A DNA stretch of 43,720 nucleotides from Nemertoderma westbladi. Lineage: Eukaryota; Xenacoelomorpha; Nemertodermatida; Nemertodermatidae. The translations under genes were made by a program, and so were the position numbers. This document shows positions 33,899-43,402 of the stretch, one piece after another. The DNA lies in contig JAUCBJ010000845.1 of assembly GCA_032718475.1 (NCBI GenBank), forward strand, positions 1-43,720, read 5' to 3'. Numbering within the stretch: position 1 is the stretch's first letter; each line of letters begins with the position of its first letter. The notes beneath the pieces were generated by a model. It was given only the letters and a program-made list of their open reading frames with translations, made no database searches and was not told the origin of the DNA.

Positions 33899-34609
33899 AT
33901 GTTCCGGAAAAAATCCAAGGCGTTAGTTATTACCACTTGTTACATCCTGATACAAGTAACCCAAGGTAATTGCGACAATTACACTTGTACCGATAGTATA
34001 TCGTACATTTTCACTTCCCACAACAAGGAGCTGCAACAAAAATGGGAAGGCAAGATAGCAACCCTGCTAAAAAGCAACAGAATGGAAGACGCTCTGGATT
34101 GGACGACAACACACCACGATTGCAAAGGATGTTTACGATTGGACATGAGGGTCATCTCTAATGATGAGAAGGATATCAATAGTGAACTAATGTTTGAACT
34201 CAAAATGGAGATTTGCGCTAAGGATTCCAACAACTATCTGCCTTGTCTTGATCTCGATAAAGAGCGATGTGTTCTCCTAATTGAAACATTTGAAGCTCAA
34301 GCCGAACACCTAAAGGACGACGATAATTCGCGAATATATTTCGCGATTAGAAATCACCTTGAAACTGGATTAACGGTGAAATACGATTCCTGCCAAACGC
34401 AATGTTGTAATTCCCAGTGTCTGACCATCGCTTACCCTTGGGATATAGGGTTAGCTACGACAACAGTCGCTCCGACCAGCTCAGGGGATGAAGTTAACGT
34501 CACCCCAAATGGTTCGGACATCGTCTCCCTAGAGATAGGACGGTTGTGGTTGGCTATTCTAATCGGGTCACTTCAGTTGTTGGACTATTTTAGAAACATT
34601 AAGGAATGA
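33899..34609 (+). CDS. Secreted or membrane-anchored Cys-rich protein, 236 aa, family unknown
   Basis: I do not recognise the family. The ATG at 33899 has A at -3 and starts a good signal peptide: basic MFRKKSK, then hydrophobic ALVITTCYILIQV, with likely cleavage after about residue 23 (TQG-NC). The frame runs upstream only to a TTG. The mature part has 11 cysteines (25, 30, 75, 78, 106, 116, 124, 165, 169, 170, 174), including CKGC and CQTQCC, suggesting disulfide bonding. N-glycosylation sequons lie at N27, N200 and N204. A Thr/Ser-rich linker (about 187-206) precedes a hydrophobic stretch (215-229) and a short charged tail (RNIKE), which suggests one C-terminal membrane anchor, or less likely a GPI signal. 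Single exon, with an AATAAA about 150 bp past the stop. It could be a lineage-specific surface protein. Confidence 0.65.
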   Translation: MFRKKSKALVITTCYILIQVTQGNCDNYTCTDSISYIFTSHNKELQQKWEGKIATLLKSNRMEDALDWTTTHHDCKGCLRLDMRVISNDEKDINSELMFELKMEICAKDSNNYLPCLDLDKERCVLLIETFEAQAEHLKDDDNSRIYFAIRNHLETGLTVKYDSCQTQCCNSQCLTIAYPWDIGLATTTVAPTSSGDEVNVTPNGSDIVSLEIGRLWLAILIGSLQLLDYFRNIKE

Positions 34610-34760
34610 CCGAGAACTGAACTACAGTATAATAGCCTCTCACTCCACACACTGTAAACGGGACGCCCATACATACTGTATTTATGTGAGCACCGTATGT
34701 TACATAGGTTAAATGATGATACAGTATCAGCTGCATATTATACTTTACTTTCGTGATAAT

Positions 34761-34766
34761 AATAAA
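34761..34766 (+). promoter_or_regulatory. Candidate poly(A) signal of the secreted-protein gene
   Basis: AATAAA about 150 bp downstream of the TGA at 34607-34609, on the coding strand. Confidence 0.45.
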
Positions 34767-35836
34767 TAATTATCATATCCATTAAATGTTTCAAGTTAAC
34801 AAATTGGCAACGGGCTTTTACTGTATCAGAAATAGCTTCCCACCGCACGTATCAATTTTGACTCAATGATTCTGGATGTTGTGTAATTTAACAAAATGTT
34901 AAATCACTGCTTAAATTATAAATAGGAAAAAAATAACCAATTTCTAAACCATGGTGTCAAATTAATTCATTGAATTTGCTTAAACCTGCTCCCAAAGGGC
35001 GGGGCGGGCGGGATAATAACTAATAATTCGAAAAAATTAAACTGTACAATGTGCTTTTGACATTCGTATATTGTTCTGGTTAGAATAATGTGCCAATGCT
35101 TGGGGTGAATCGACCCGCACCCTAAATAAAGTTAAAAAATCTTAAGAGAAATGGAGGTTCTATGTCATTCAGACAACTTTTGTTAGGATAGTTTAAAAAT
35201 ATTCATTAGGGCCTGCTGAGTGGCACAAGTTTTAAATTGTCCAGTTTCACCGAGTAACCAATTTTACTGGTTTTCGAAATTTAGTCAACTCTGTATATTG
35301 ATTGTAGAACAAAACATGCACAAATTAGTATTCTAGACTCATTCAAGACACATTAAGGGGGGGGGGGGGGGGGGGGGGGGTTCATAATTTTCGGAAAACT
35401 CTTCGATTTATCGCTCTCAGCGTTTCAATATTGTTTGGTTTTGGCTATAATTTGGAATATGGGTAACTAAGAAGCTACAGTATTCTACATGACAGGTGAG
35501 AAAAAATTTATGTTTCTTCTATTTAATATTAGTTAATACTAGTCAACAATAAAAACGCACTTAAAAGCGCTTAAAACCCTAAGGCTTTTACAGTTTTGAA
35601 TCTCAATCACATGAAAGTTTTTTTATGTGATAGATCAAAAATGGGGCAACATAACTATCAGGCGAAATTTTGTGAAAATAATTATGCACCGCTAAGTGGC
35701 GCTGCAAATTTATGCTAATTTTTTTAGGTTTGTTATAAATAATAGTATTAAATTTTATTAACAAAAAATTTCAAAAAGTTTTTTGATACTTTTAAGCAGG
35801 GTGGCTATGTAGACATCCACAGAAATTGTCAGACCG
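34767..35836. other. Intergenic region, no recognised gene
   Basis: AT-rich DNA containing a 24-nt poly-G tract (35357-35380) and, near 35067-35090, a short match (TATTGTTCTGGTTAGAATAA) to part of dispersed family D in inverted orientation. No coding sequence was recognised. Confidence 0.5.
35357..35380 (+). repeat. Poly-G tract, 24 nt
   Basis: The longest uninterrupted G run in the window, in non-coding DNA. Confidence 0.95.
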
Positions 35837-36097
35837 CTAGAGAAGGAGGTGCATAAGTAAGGGTACTTTGGTACAAAGGTGTGTGTAAAGCCGTTGGATA
35901 GGTAGAATACGTAGTGATTGATAAAAAGGTGCAGAGGAGGCCTGGAAATGAGAGGTACATCTTATAATTTTGTATATTTTAATCCGTAGTGGTTTAATAG
36001 TAGTGGTATTGGAGCTGCCCCATAGAAGAATGCCATAGAGAACGTAGGGATGGACCAAGGTATAATTAAGTATAGTTGTCGTGGCGTAGTCTATAAA
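35837..36097 (-). pseudogene. Non-LTR retrotransposon reverse-transcriptase remnant
   Basis: The translated frame reads LVHPYVLYGILLWGSSNTTT, then IYKIIR, then PFYQSLRILPIQRLY. This pattern (Leu/Tyr-rich helix, HP-x3-YGI-x-LWG, a basic helix, then ILP-x3-LY) is typical of the C-terminal thumb region of CR1/Jockey/RTE-like reverse transcriptases. The open part starts after a stop at 36098-36100 and no catalytic domain is recognisable upstream, so this is a 5'-truncated, decayed copy. The clade cannot be assigned from so short a piece. Confidence 0.65.
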
Positions 36098-36915
36098 CTA
36101 TTCCAGCTGTTCTAGAAAATTTTTTAGGATATAAGAATGGGTGTACTATCGGAAATAATAACACAGTATTATAAGAATAAATCACATGCGTCAGGTGATT
36201 TGGGTGTATTCAAAGTGTCATATCTTTAAAACAGCCTGCCGATTGTAGAATTTTGCATTAGAATAAATATAAAATTTTGGAAAACAGTTAGATTTTTGGC
36301 CTACGGGTGCCAAGTTATTGTTTGTTTGACTTACTAATAGGCAATATCGATGGACATGGTAGTCATTTTTACACGTCGCTGTCGAATGAAATTATTGCTA
36401 TATATATAATTACAGCATTATTGCACAATAATGTAATTCTTTACTAAATATGTCTATGTGACTATTCGTCAACAGTTATATTACATTATGATACTGGTAC
36501 TCGAGGTAAGCGGTGCCACCGTCAGCAAAAAAATAAAAAAAGCTGGTCATCATAGCTCAACAGACGCCGAAATTAACCGCCGATAAACACCGACAGCTAA
36601 CAGCCGACATATTTTACTTATCTATACTTCACACATTTATAGTGACGGTTTCATAAAGTAAGTATCGCAAATTTGTTTCGTACGTTACTGCAGAAGAATC
36701 CATGCAGGTTTTTCCATTTATAATTATTATTTATCACTGAGATACGAGTTATTGAGTTTTAACACCGAGATTAGTGGATAAGTAAAAAATAGAATCCAAA
36801 GATGTCGTATGCAAAAATAAATTAAAACAATTCCACATGCAGAACAGGTAGTGAATGACACTGTTAGATAAATATTTGTCACATATGTTCGTAGACAAAA
36901 TTCGTGTCAATAAAA
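36098..36915. other. Intergenic region downstream of BCAS2
   Basis: No gene recognised. Near 36555-36610 repeated CCGACA/GCCGA motifs (ACGCCGAAATTAACCGCCG, ACCGACAGCTAACAGCCGAC) resemble the MITE termini at 23.9 kb but are too diverged to call. At 36647 CGGTTTCATAAAGTAAGTAT resembles CGGTTTCATAAAGTTGTCG at 38193, upstream of the Harbinger remnant. Confidence 0.45.
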
Positions 36916-37659
36916 TCACTTGCCATTCAGAGTTACGTTAGTATGTACTCCGCTTTCATTATCAACTTCTTCATTATTCGATAATTCAGTTTCTAATTCT
37001 TTCTCGGCGCTCTTTAACACATCGATATCGGCTTCCAACTGATTACAAACTCCCTCCAACGCGTAATTATTCCTAACCAACTGGAACCACCGGCGCTCCA
37101 ACCCCTCTATCTTAGACCCCGCTTCCATCTGTTGCGACTTCCGGGCCCAGTTCACTTCCTGTATAAGTTTACGTAACGACTGCAACCGATTATTCCCTAA
37201 GTCAACCAACGCGGAGAGTTCTTCGTTGTGGAGTCGCCAGGCCTCCGAGCCGTACAGTTGGAGTAGTTGTAGGTTGACCAATCGAGTCAGTTGGTGCTCC
37301 AACTGCGCCATAGAGTTATCCACTGCTTCGCTCCATGCAGACAGATCGTTTCGCCTCCCGGTGGCCGGTGGAGGCAACTCGTATCGCCTCATGCTGAGCA
37401 GCTCCAACGGCTGTTGGTTGCTGAGTCGCTCTAATCCGGCAGTGAGGGCTTCAGTCTCCCATCCGGTGGCCGTAACTGACGGTAGGTGTTCCAAGTAGTT
37501 CTTGGAGGGTTTGTAACGCTTGGTTTCCTCTTCTACTAGACTCAGCGCCGCTTCTCGCACACCCGGTTCGTCGTAGCCGCTGTCGAAGTAAGGGAGAGCG
37601 TCGATAATCACATCGGATTGGTGATGTATACCGGACGTCTGCGCGGAATGGTGTGACAT
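36916..37659 (-). CDS. BCAS2: BCAS2/SPF27 pre-mRNA splicing factor, 247 aa
   Basis: Core subunit of the Prp19/CDC5L (NineTeen) complex, which activates the spliceosome. Family hallmarks in order: VIIDALPYFDSGYDEPGVRE (17-36), the most conserved segment; LVEEETKRYKPSKNYL (41-56); LELLSMRRYELPPP (85-98); WSEAVDNSMAQLEHQ (109-123); a long coiled coil of about 115-225 with NWARKSQQMEAGSK (170-183); and an acidic tail. Human BCAS2 has 225 residues; the extra length is in the N-terminal leader and the tail. The ATG at 37659 has G at -3 and is the first Met of the frame. The coding region is one exon, whereas the human gene has several. No poly(A) tract or duplication marks it as a processed retrocopy, although this is hard to exclude by eye. 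Confidence 0.95.
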   Translation of the reverse strand: MSHHSAQTSGIHHQSDVIIDALPYFDSGYDEPGVREAALSLVEEETKRYKPSKNYLEHLPSVTATGWETEALTAGLERLSNQQPLELLSMRRYELPPPATGRRNDLSAWSEAVDNSMAQLEHQLTRLVNLQLLQLYGSEAWRLHNEELSALVDLGNNRLQSLRKLIQEVNWARKSQQMEAGSKIEGLERRWFQLVRNNYALEGVCNQLEADIDVLKSAEKELETELSNNEEVDNESGVHTNVTLNGK

Positions 37660-38683
37660 TACGAGTTCAATTTATGGCAAAATCAATAAACACGAGTTCC
37701 TGAGTTCGTAACCTGTTGTGCTACATTTTACAGGTACCAATAATCTGACTGTCTGATAATTACAAAACTAACTGCAGCAACAATGTAGGCCTTTAAGCCT
37801 TTGTCAGTTTGTAGCAGTGCAGTACTGCAGTATACAACTGTACAAGTATATGCCTACTGCAGTACTAAGTAATCCGAAGTTAAACTGGGTTCCAGTTACG
37901 TGTTGGTATTGGTATTAATTATTGGTATTGCAGCATAGCCTACTATATTACAGTAATATAGTAGGCTATGTATTGCAGTATTGATTTAATGGTACCGTAC
38001 TCACAAAGTATAACATTAAATAAAATGAACAATAAAATAACACAATTAATTAAATAACACAAACATACAGTATGTGATATTAGATACTGTACTACTGCTA
38101 CTGCAGTGTAGTATTGTGTATTGAACAATGATTTACAATATTACAGGATACAATATTACTGTAATTTGGCGCTATAAATATTGTATTGGCCCGGTTTCAT
38201 AAAGTTGTCGTAGAGTTAACGAATGCTTACGTTATTATCGTAAATTTGGAAGTTTCGACAACACGAATACGTTTGGCTGTTTCACAACGTTATCGTTATT
38301 TTTACAAAGTTACGATAACCTAAGTTTTTTTGTATTTTAAGATAACGTAAATAACGCATGTTTCATAAATATGACGTTTACTTAAATTTCATGATTTTGC
38401 GTTACGAATATTACGTCTGGTCGCACCCACCGTAAATATTTTCGATAACGAACGGTGTAGTATATATCACGAGGTAGTAATAGCTACTAAATAGATTATA
38501 GATATAGTATGTGTGGTATGTAGAGTATGTATATAGTATGGCAAATTTTGGGCAAACATTAAAATTTAAACATTTTCTGTAAAGAGTAAAATCAACTATA
38601 GCATACAAAGTGTTCACCATAGAGTAGAGGCGTCCATTAGAGTTCGTATTGATTCTCGTGGTTGTAGCGCAAAGGCTCTTGGG
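37660..38683. other. Intergenic region upstream of BCAS2, with transposon ends
   Basis: Holds the BCAS2 upstream region, the 37-bp palindromic insertion at 37934-37970, and from about 38190 GGCCCGGTTTCATAAAG followed by many ACGTTA/TTATCG words, which looks like the 5' end of the Harbinger element. Its exact terminus and TSD are not resolved. Confidence 0.5.
37926..37978. mobile_element. 37-bp perfect palindrome flanked by 8-bp direct repeats
   Basis: CATAGCCTACTATATTAC (37934-37951), one A, then the exact reverse complement (37953-37970): 18-nt arms with a 1-nt centre. TATTGCAG stands immediately on both sides (37926-37933 and 37971-37978). The 8-bp duplication and CA...TG ends match what hAT-type insertions leave. 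If transposed, it is an extremely short element. Chance or slippage followed by duplication is the alternative. Confidence 0.7.
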
Positions 38684-39111
38684 ATGATGCGTCGGATGGA
38701 GTCAGTAAGGCGACTCGGAAGGAGAGCGCGCGTTTTTCGGAATAGAATCAATCCATTAGATTTATATAACGACGACGATTTGTACCAGAGGTTTCGATTT
38801 AACCGTGAAGCCATTATGTTGATCAGTGCTGAGTTAGAGAGCGATCTGGACCCCCCGACCAAACGAAATTGTGCTCTATCTGCGTTACTACAAGTCCTCA
38901 TCTCATTGCACTACGTTTCTATGCTACGGGGTCATTTCAGTTAGTAATGGGAGGTAGCATTAATGTTAGCAAGGCGACAGTGTGCCGCATTGTTAGAAAA
39001 GTATCAGTTGCCCTAGCCAATAAAATGGACAAATACATGTTTTCCTACCATTCAGAAACCACTAAGGCGAACCTTGTTTCCGAGAGGAGGGTCCCGGGTG
39101 GGAGGGGATGA
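38684..39111 (+). pseudogene. PIF/Harbinger (HARBI1-like) transposase remnant, frameshifted
   Basis: The first frame reads RRARVFRNRINPLDLYNDDD, then LYQRFRFNREAI and LSALLQVLISL. After a frameshift near 38900 the next frame continues with ALRFYATGSFQLVMGG and VSKATVCRIVRKVSVAL. This is the N-terminal helix-turn-helix region of Harbinger transposases; the phrase LRFYATGSFQ is diagnostic. The frame then degrades and stops at 39111 before the catalytic DDE region, so the copy is non-functional. It may extend upstream to about 38190, where GGCCCGGTTTCATAAAG resembles a terminal repeat. Confidence 0.82.
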
Positions 39112-40063
39112 ATAAGTTTTTAAATTGAACCCGGATTTGGGGTTGCGCGACATAAATGCGAGCCTGGGTAGATCCGCACTGCTGCACAGGGGAGCAATTT
39201 CGCTCGCACTGAACAGAACAGCTCAAAGAATAAACATTGATCCAATGACGAGAAGGACCCTTTCTTTTAATTAAATATTTTAGAATTCTAAGGGGCTTTA
39301 AGAATTCCCTTTAGAACAATTCCCTATGTAATGTCATTACTCGCGCGACCGCCCATGGGTTCCATCACCACTTCTGCCTCAACCCATACGCCTTTTTCAA
39401 TTTTTTTCAATTTCAAGATTTATTTACCAAGAAATATAATAACTATATAAATAAGTCACTGTCGACATTTCTTTGCTCATTTTTTCTAAAGTGTCGACAA
39501 TTGGACGTTTCGACATAATGGATTACAGTAGGCCTACACGTTATAAAATTATTTACATACAGTAGCTAGTTCTGTTACTATAGTCCCGTCACTGCAAACT
39601 GGATAATAAAGCAGCACGCATTAATATAAATGGAAATAATACATTCTGGAATACGGTAATTGAAGTTGTTTCCATGTCATTGATTACTTTGCAGCGTTCC
39701 GACCTATAGGCCGCAACGCTGCAAAGTAGTACTTTGCAGCGTTACGAGTAATTCATCAGAACGCTGTTAAGTTGACATAATGTAACAAAATAAAATTATA
39801 CAGTAACTAGAGCCTATTTTTTTAAAATTAGGCAGCAGCTTATTTTTGGCTATAACTTCGCGAGTTTTAATCGTAGGGAGCTGGTTTTGGGCTTATTCTG
39901 TTCGGAATATAACGGTTTTATTCAAATTCACTTTCAATTTTATAATTTTGTTAATAAAGACAGCCGCAGATGAGAAGCCGTTATCCATTGATTGGAGACA
40001 TGGGGGGGAACTAAACGCAAATCCCATCTTGGCGAATTAATATCCCGCCTCAATGTTAAATTC
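39112..40063. other. Intergenic region, one short unexplained open frame
   Basis: The frame 39125-39274 (about 49 codons, LNPDLGLRDINASLGRSALL to MTRRTLSFN, then a stop) reads more protein-like than its surroundings but starts without ATG and matches no family I know. At 39685-39743 lies an inverted-repeat cluster, listed separately. Nothing else recognised. Confidence 0.4.
39685..39743. repeat. Inverted-repeat cluster around TACTTTGCAGCGTT
   Basis: TACTTTGCAGCGTT occurs at 39685-39698, inverted at 39715-39728, and again direct at 39730-39743. The last two form a perfect 14-nt hairpin with a 1-nt centre. Such stacked inversions are typical of nested MITE ends or palindromic remnants. Confidence 0.8.
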
Positions 40064-40205
40064 TCAATTTAGGGAAAGGAGCAGGTTACAATGGCACGTT
40101 ATTTTAACCAAAACAATAAACTAAACACAATAGAACAGGTTACAGTTTTATTTTTGAGAGTAAACAGCTGTTATTCGAGTCGAATTTCCCCTGGAGAGGG
40201 ATGAA
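40064..40205 (+). repeat. Dispersed repeat family D, copy 2
   Basis: Begins CTCAATTTAGGGAAAGGAGC and includes GGTTACAATGGCACGTTATT, CCAAAACAATAAACTAAA, GAACAGGTTACAGTTTTATT and CAGCTGTTAT, near-identical to 20335-20475 over about 100 bp. The ends diverge after CGAATTT. Confidence 0.75.
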
Positions 40206-41208
40206 TTTTTATTGCTTCGAAAGTTCCCCCCTATCTATCTCATGTACAGCAAAGCTATCCGATTGCCCTCCACTTACCGTCTCGTATCTCAATGACTAAT
40301 TTTAAAATTTTGTCTGTTGTAATTTTTACTGGTCGCCATTTTACCTGCATGGGGTGTATAGAATAAATTATATAATTAAATATTTAATTTCATTTAAGAT
40401 TACAGTGCGAGACTTTTTACAATACAAATCAGCAATAATTTTAATAGCGACGAGAAAGACAAATTGATACAGAGATTATGAGTCTTGAAGGTAGCTACGG
40501 GAAGCAGCCTTAACAAGGCGATACTGTATGTAATCCAAAATATATGATTTGGATTGAATGCGATTTTCTTACGGGTTTTTATGTACTGTACATTAGATTT
40601 ACTCGGCTATATGGCATATTGTCAACTTTCATACAACTTTCTGTTTGTAGTGCTTTGAGCATAAAATGCCTGCGGGGTTTACGGTATGCTACTGTGGAAT
40701 AATCACGGACTGGCGTGTGATAATAGGCCACGGTCAACTTCATTAGGATGTCTCACTCGCTCGCATATCCGGAAATACAGTAGGAGTAGCGCTGTACGGT
40801 TGCTACGGTGGAACTGTGGTTTCCTCAAAAAGACATGGATAATTTACAATTAAGGCGAATATCAGGCTAATTAAATTCGGTTTATAGGATGTTCTACTGT
40901 AGCAGCACTGTATCCCTTGTCACGTGTAGCCTACCGGTAGACCCTGAAGCAATGCGACCAGAAATAATTAAAAGTTGTCCTGCCCTACAGCTGCTGTAGG
41001 CCTTCATGTACATGGGATATAAACATAGTCTAATAATATAAAACTTGAGGGTGGAGTGATAGCATGTACCATCCCAATATTTCCTAGACTTTCAATATCG
41101 TCACTCTGCCTGAACTGATATTTGCGAAATAACTTTTTCTGTCATAGCAAGATCTTGACACCTTTCATCTATGATATTTGCAATTTATTTTTGTTAAGAT
41201 CAGTACTG
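40206..41208. other. AT-rich intergenic stretch, nothing recognised
   Basis: No ORF, RNA gene or structured repeat could be supported. TACTGTA/TACAGTA words remain frequent. Confidence 0.45.
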
Positions 41209-41888
41209 TCGCGCTACGGAAAGTCGCTGATTCTTAGAGTAGCCGTAACGCACTTAGAAAGTCGCGGTACGGCTACTCAAAAAGTCGCGTTACGGCTAAT
41301 TATTATTATTGCTATGTATTGATTTCCAAAGTACTCAATAGGTATATCGGAATACATTGAATATGAAAGTATATTAGTATATTGCCGCAATACTGCGCTT
41401 TGAATTAATAATCAAAGTATAGAAAATAAAATAATAAAAAAAATATTCAAAGTATCTAAAATGAAAGCTCTTGAATTAGCCAATCATCGGACGCGTATGG
41501 CTAGATGGCACTTGGTTCGGTGGTGGGGTGGGTTGGAATGGTTCGGCCGCGAAGGGGTGGTTCACTACAGCAACATGTCAGTCGGGATCACCACCCTCTC
41601 CCAATGCAGCTGGACCTTCAACTTTGGTGGGTTCCCCACAGAATACAATATATTGAATGTGAGGTTGTCGAATAAGAACATGGGAAAGATGGTAAAAATC
41701 CCCCCCCCCCCCCCGGAGACTCCCATGCTGTAAACCATTATTACATTTCTCGGACCTCATCTGTAAACACCATAGAATAATATTGATGATGATTTCCAAT
41801 GTAAAACCAAGACAATAGATTAGCCGTAACGCGACAATTTGCCGTAACGCGACTTTTTGAGTAGCCGTACTACGACCTTGAAAGTCGC

Positions 41889-41926
<38 letters not shown>

Positions 41927-41975
41927 CTTTACGGCTACTCTCCCACAATATTAGCCGTAACGCCAGAACGCGACG
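41209..41975. mobile_element. Foldback-like element with modular inverted termini
   Basis: The left block (41209-41300) and right block (41819-41975) are built from the same short module, GTCGCGTTACGGCTA, in inverted orientation. 41267-41296 is the exact reverse complement of 41841-41870 (30 of 30), and 41284-41300 of 41819-41835 (17 of 17). The right block also holds a 31-nt poly-T (41890-41920). The 518-bp middle has a C15 tract (41700-41714) and a 90-codon ORF with no recognisable similarity. Modular, repetitive inverted termini are the hallmark of foldback elements. No TSD could be fixed, so the outer limits are approximate. Confidence 0.7.
41629..41673 (+). repeat. 45-bp duplicated segment, copy 1
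   Basis: Starts GGGTTCCCCACAGAATACAA and is identical over 45 bp to 42433-42477. It lies in the middle of the foldback-like element. Confidence 0.9.
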
Positions 41976-42682
41976 ACACCCCGGTACATCCTTAGTTACA
42001 GACTCAACTCTCAAGCACAGGTGCGGATTATGTTCAGATTTGAATTTACTTTCATTTTGTCATTCTCCAACTGCGTTATATATAATAACTTTTCAATTAA
42101 ATAACAAGAATTAAATAGTTACATACATTAAAGCTACTGTATGACAATAATTTAATGCAATTGATAATTTTAGATAGCTCAGATTATTGTTAAATATGCT
42201 GTGATCACATCCAACCGCGAGCCGGTAGCTATGCAGCTGCGACGGGAACTCGGAAAGGAATTGATTGAAAAAGGGGAAGAAAACCGACAATAAAATACAG
42301 TACGTGGATTTTATCAACGAAAGTGCGAACAATCTTCCAAGCCGCGAGCAACAGGTCATTTATTGTGCCATAAAAATTGTATAACTTTTTGTTGGACACA
42401 GTTTTTGCAAAGTCGGCAATGACGTCCAGGCGGGGTTCCCCACAGAATACAATATATTGAATGTGAGGTTGTCGAATGTACTGGGTGTACTGTATACTGA
42501 ATACTGTGTACTGTGTACTGATGTGTGCTTACTAATGTACTGCTGCGCCTAGGCAGTCTGGCAGTGTGACCCTATCTATCTAACCTAATTATCAATATCA
42601 ACGGTATTGCGGTATCGGCAACATCAAAACGACAGCTATAAACCACACCGCCACTCGATATATAATCGAACTTATAGCGACC
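41976..42682. other. Intergenic region and putative 5' UTR of the LINE-type ORF
   Basis: Contains the second 45-bp duplicate and a degenerate TACTGTGTACTG simple repeat near 42485-42540. The last part may be the 5' leader of the ORF at 42683. No other gene seen. Confidence 0.45.
42433..42477 (+). repeat. 45-bp duplicated segment, copy 2
   Basis: Exact copy of 41629-41673, 804 bp downstream, with unrelated flanks. Suggests both loci carry pieces of one repeat family. Confidence 0.9.
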
Positions 42683-43402
42683 ATGACAACGATACCAACC
42701 GGGACGTGGAATAATGTCGGTCCGCAAATAATCGCCGCACTGAACGAGATCCGGGGCGATCTGAAAAAGGTTAGCTCCGAAACTGCACTCATTGCTGCAC
42801 TTACTAATAAGGTACAAACCCTAGAAAATGCGCTAGACAACGCTATGTCTACCAACGAGTCTCTCACTACGGACGTAGAAAAACTTAAAGATATAATTAG
42901 TGACAACAACCTTACAACAACAGGACGTATCGCGCTTGAATCCGAACAAGACGGAATACAGCAATACATACGTCGACATAATATTCTAATACGTGGAATT
43001 CCTGAACAGAGAAACGCAGACGAAGAACGACGTAATCTGATCTCTTTACTATCCACTATTTCGGTCGATATAAACTCAGTAGATGTATTTCATCGTCTCG
43101 GCGTTAGGAACAAACAGGCCCCAGGTAGAATCCGCCCTCTTATAATCCGTTTCTTTGGGCATAGTACACGTATTGTCGCGCTCCGAAACCGATCGCTACT
43201 ACCCAAGGATATATTCATTTCCGAGCACCTAACTAAACCCAGAGCCGAGATCCTAAACGCTGCCCTAAAATTGAAGAAAACAAATCGTATCCACTCTGCG
43301 TATTCCTACAACGGAGACATAATGATAAAGGTCGGTAAAGATAGCCCCATACGCCGCTTACTATCAATGGGAGACCTCACGAAACTTTGCAATGAGGTTT
43401 GA
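42683..43402 (+). CDS. Non-LTR retrotransposon ORF1-type protein, 239 aa
   Basis: Organisation matches L1-type ORF1 proteins, which bind RNA and chaperone nucleic acids during retrotransposition. A predicted coiled coil (about 15-75) is followed by an RRM-like domain opening with RRHNILIRGIPE (97-108), with VDVFHRLG (133-140) and RPLIIRFFGH (151-160), then a C-terminal domain with LLPKDIFISEHLTKPRAEIL (172-191). The ATG at 42683 has A at -3. The frame is intact to a TGA. No endonuclease or reverse-transcriptase ORF appears in the remaining 318 bp, so ORF2 is outside the window or absent. It may be a recent element or a retained ORF1-derived gene. Confidence 0.82.
   Translation: MTTIPTGTWNNVGPQIIAALNEIRGDLKKVSSETALIAALTNKVQTLENALDNAMSTNESLTTDVEKLKDIISDNNLTTTGRIALESEQDGIQQYIRRHNILIRGIPEQRNADEERRNLISLLSTISVDINSVDVFHRLGVRNKQAPGRIRPLIIRFFGHSTRIVALRNRSLLPKDIFISEHLTKPRAEILNAALKLKKTNRIHSAYSYNGDIMIKVGKDSPIRRLLSMGDLTKLCNEV

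Noticed and set aside
38614-38901. 95-codon minus-strand ORF
   Set aside because: Antisense shadow of the Harbinger transposase remnant, which carries the recognisable family motifs.
42598-43056. 152-codon minus-strand ORF
   Set aside because: Antisense shadow of the ORF1-type protein.
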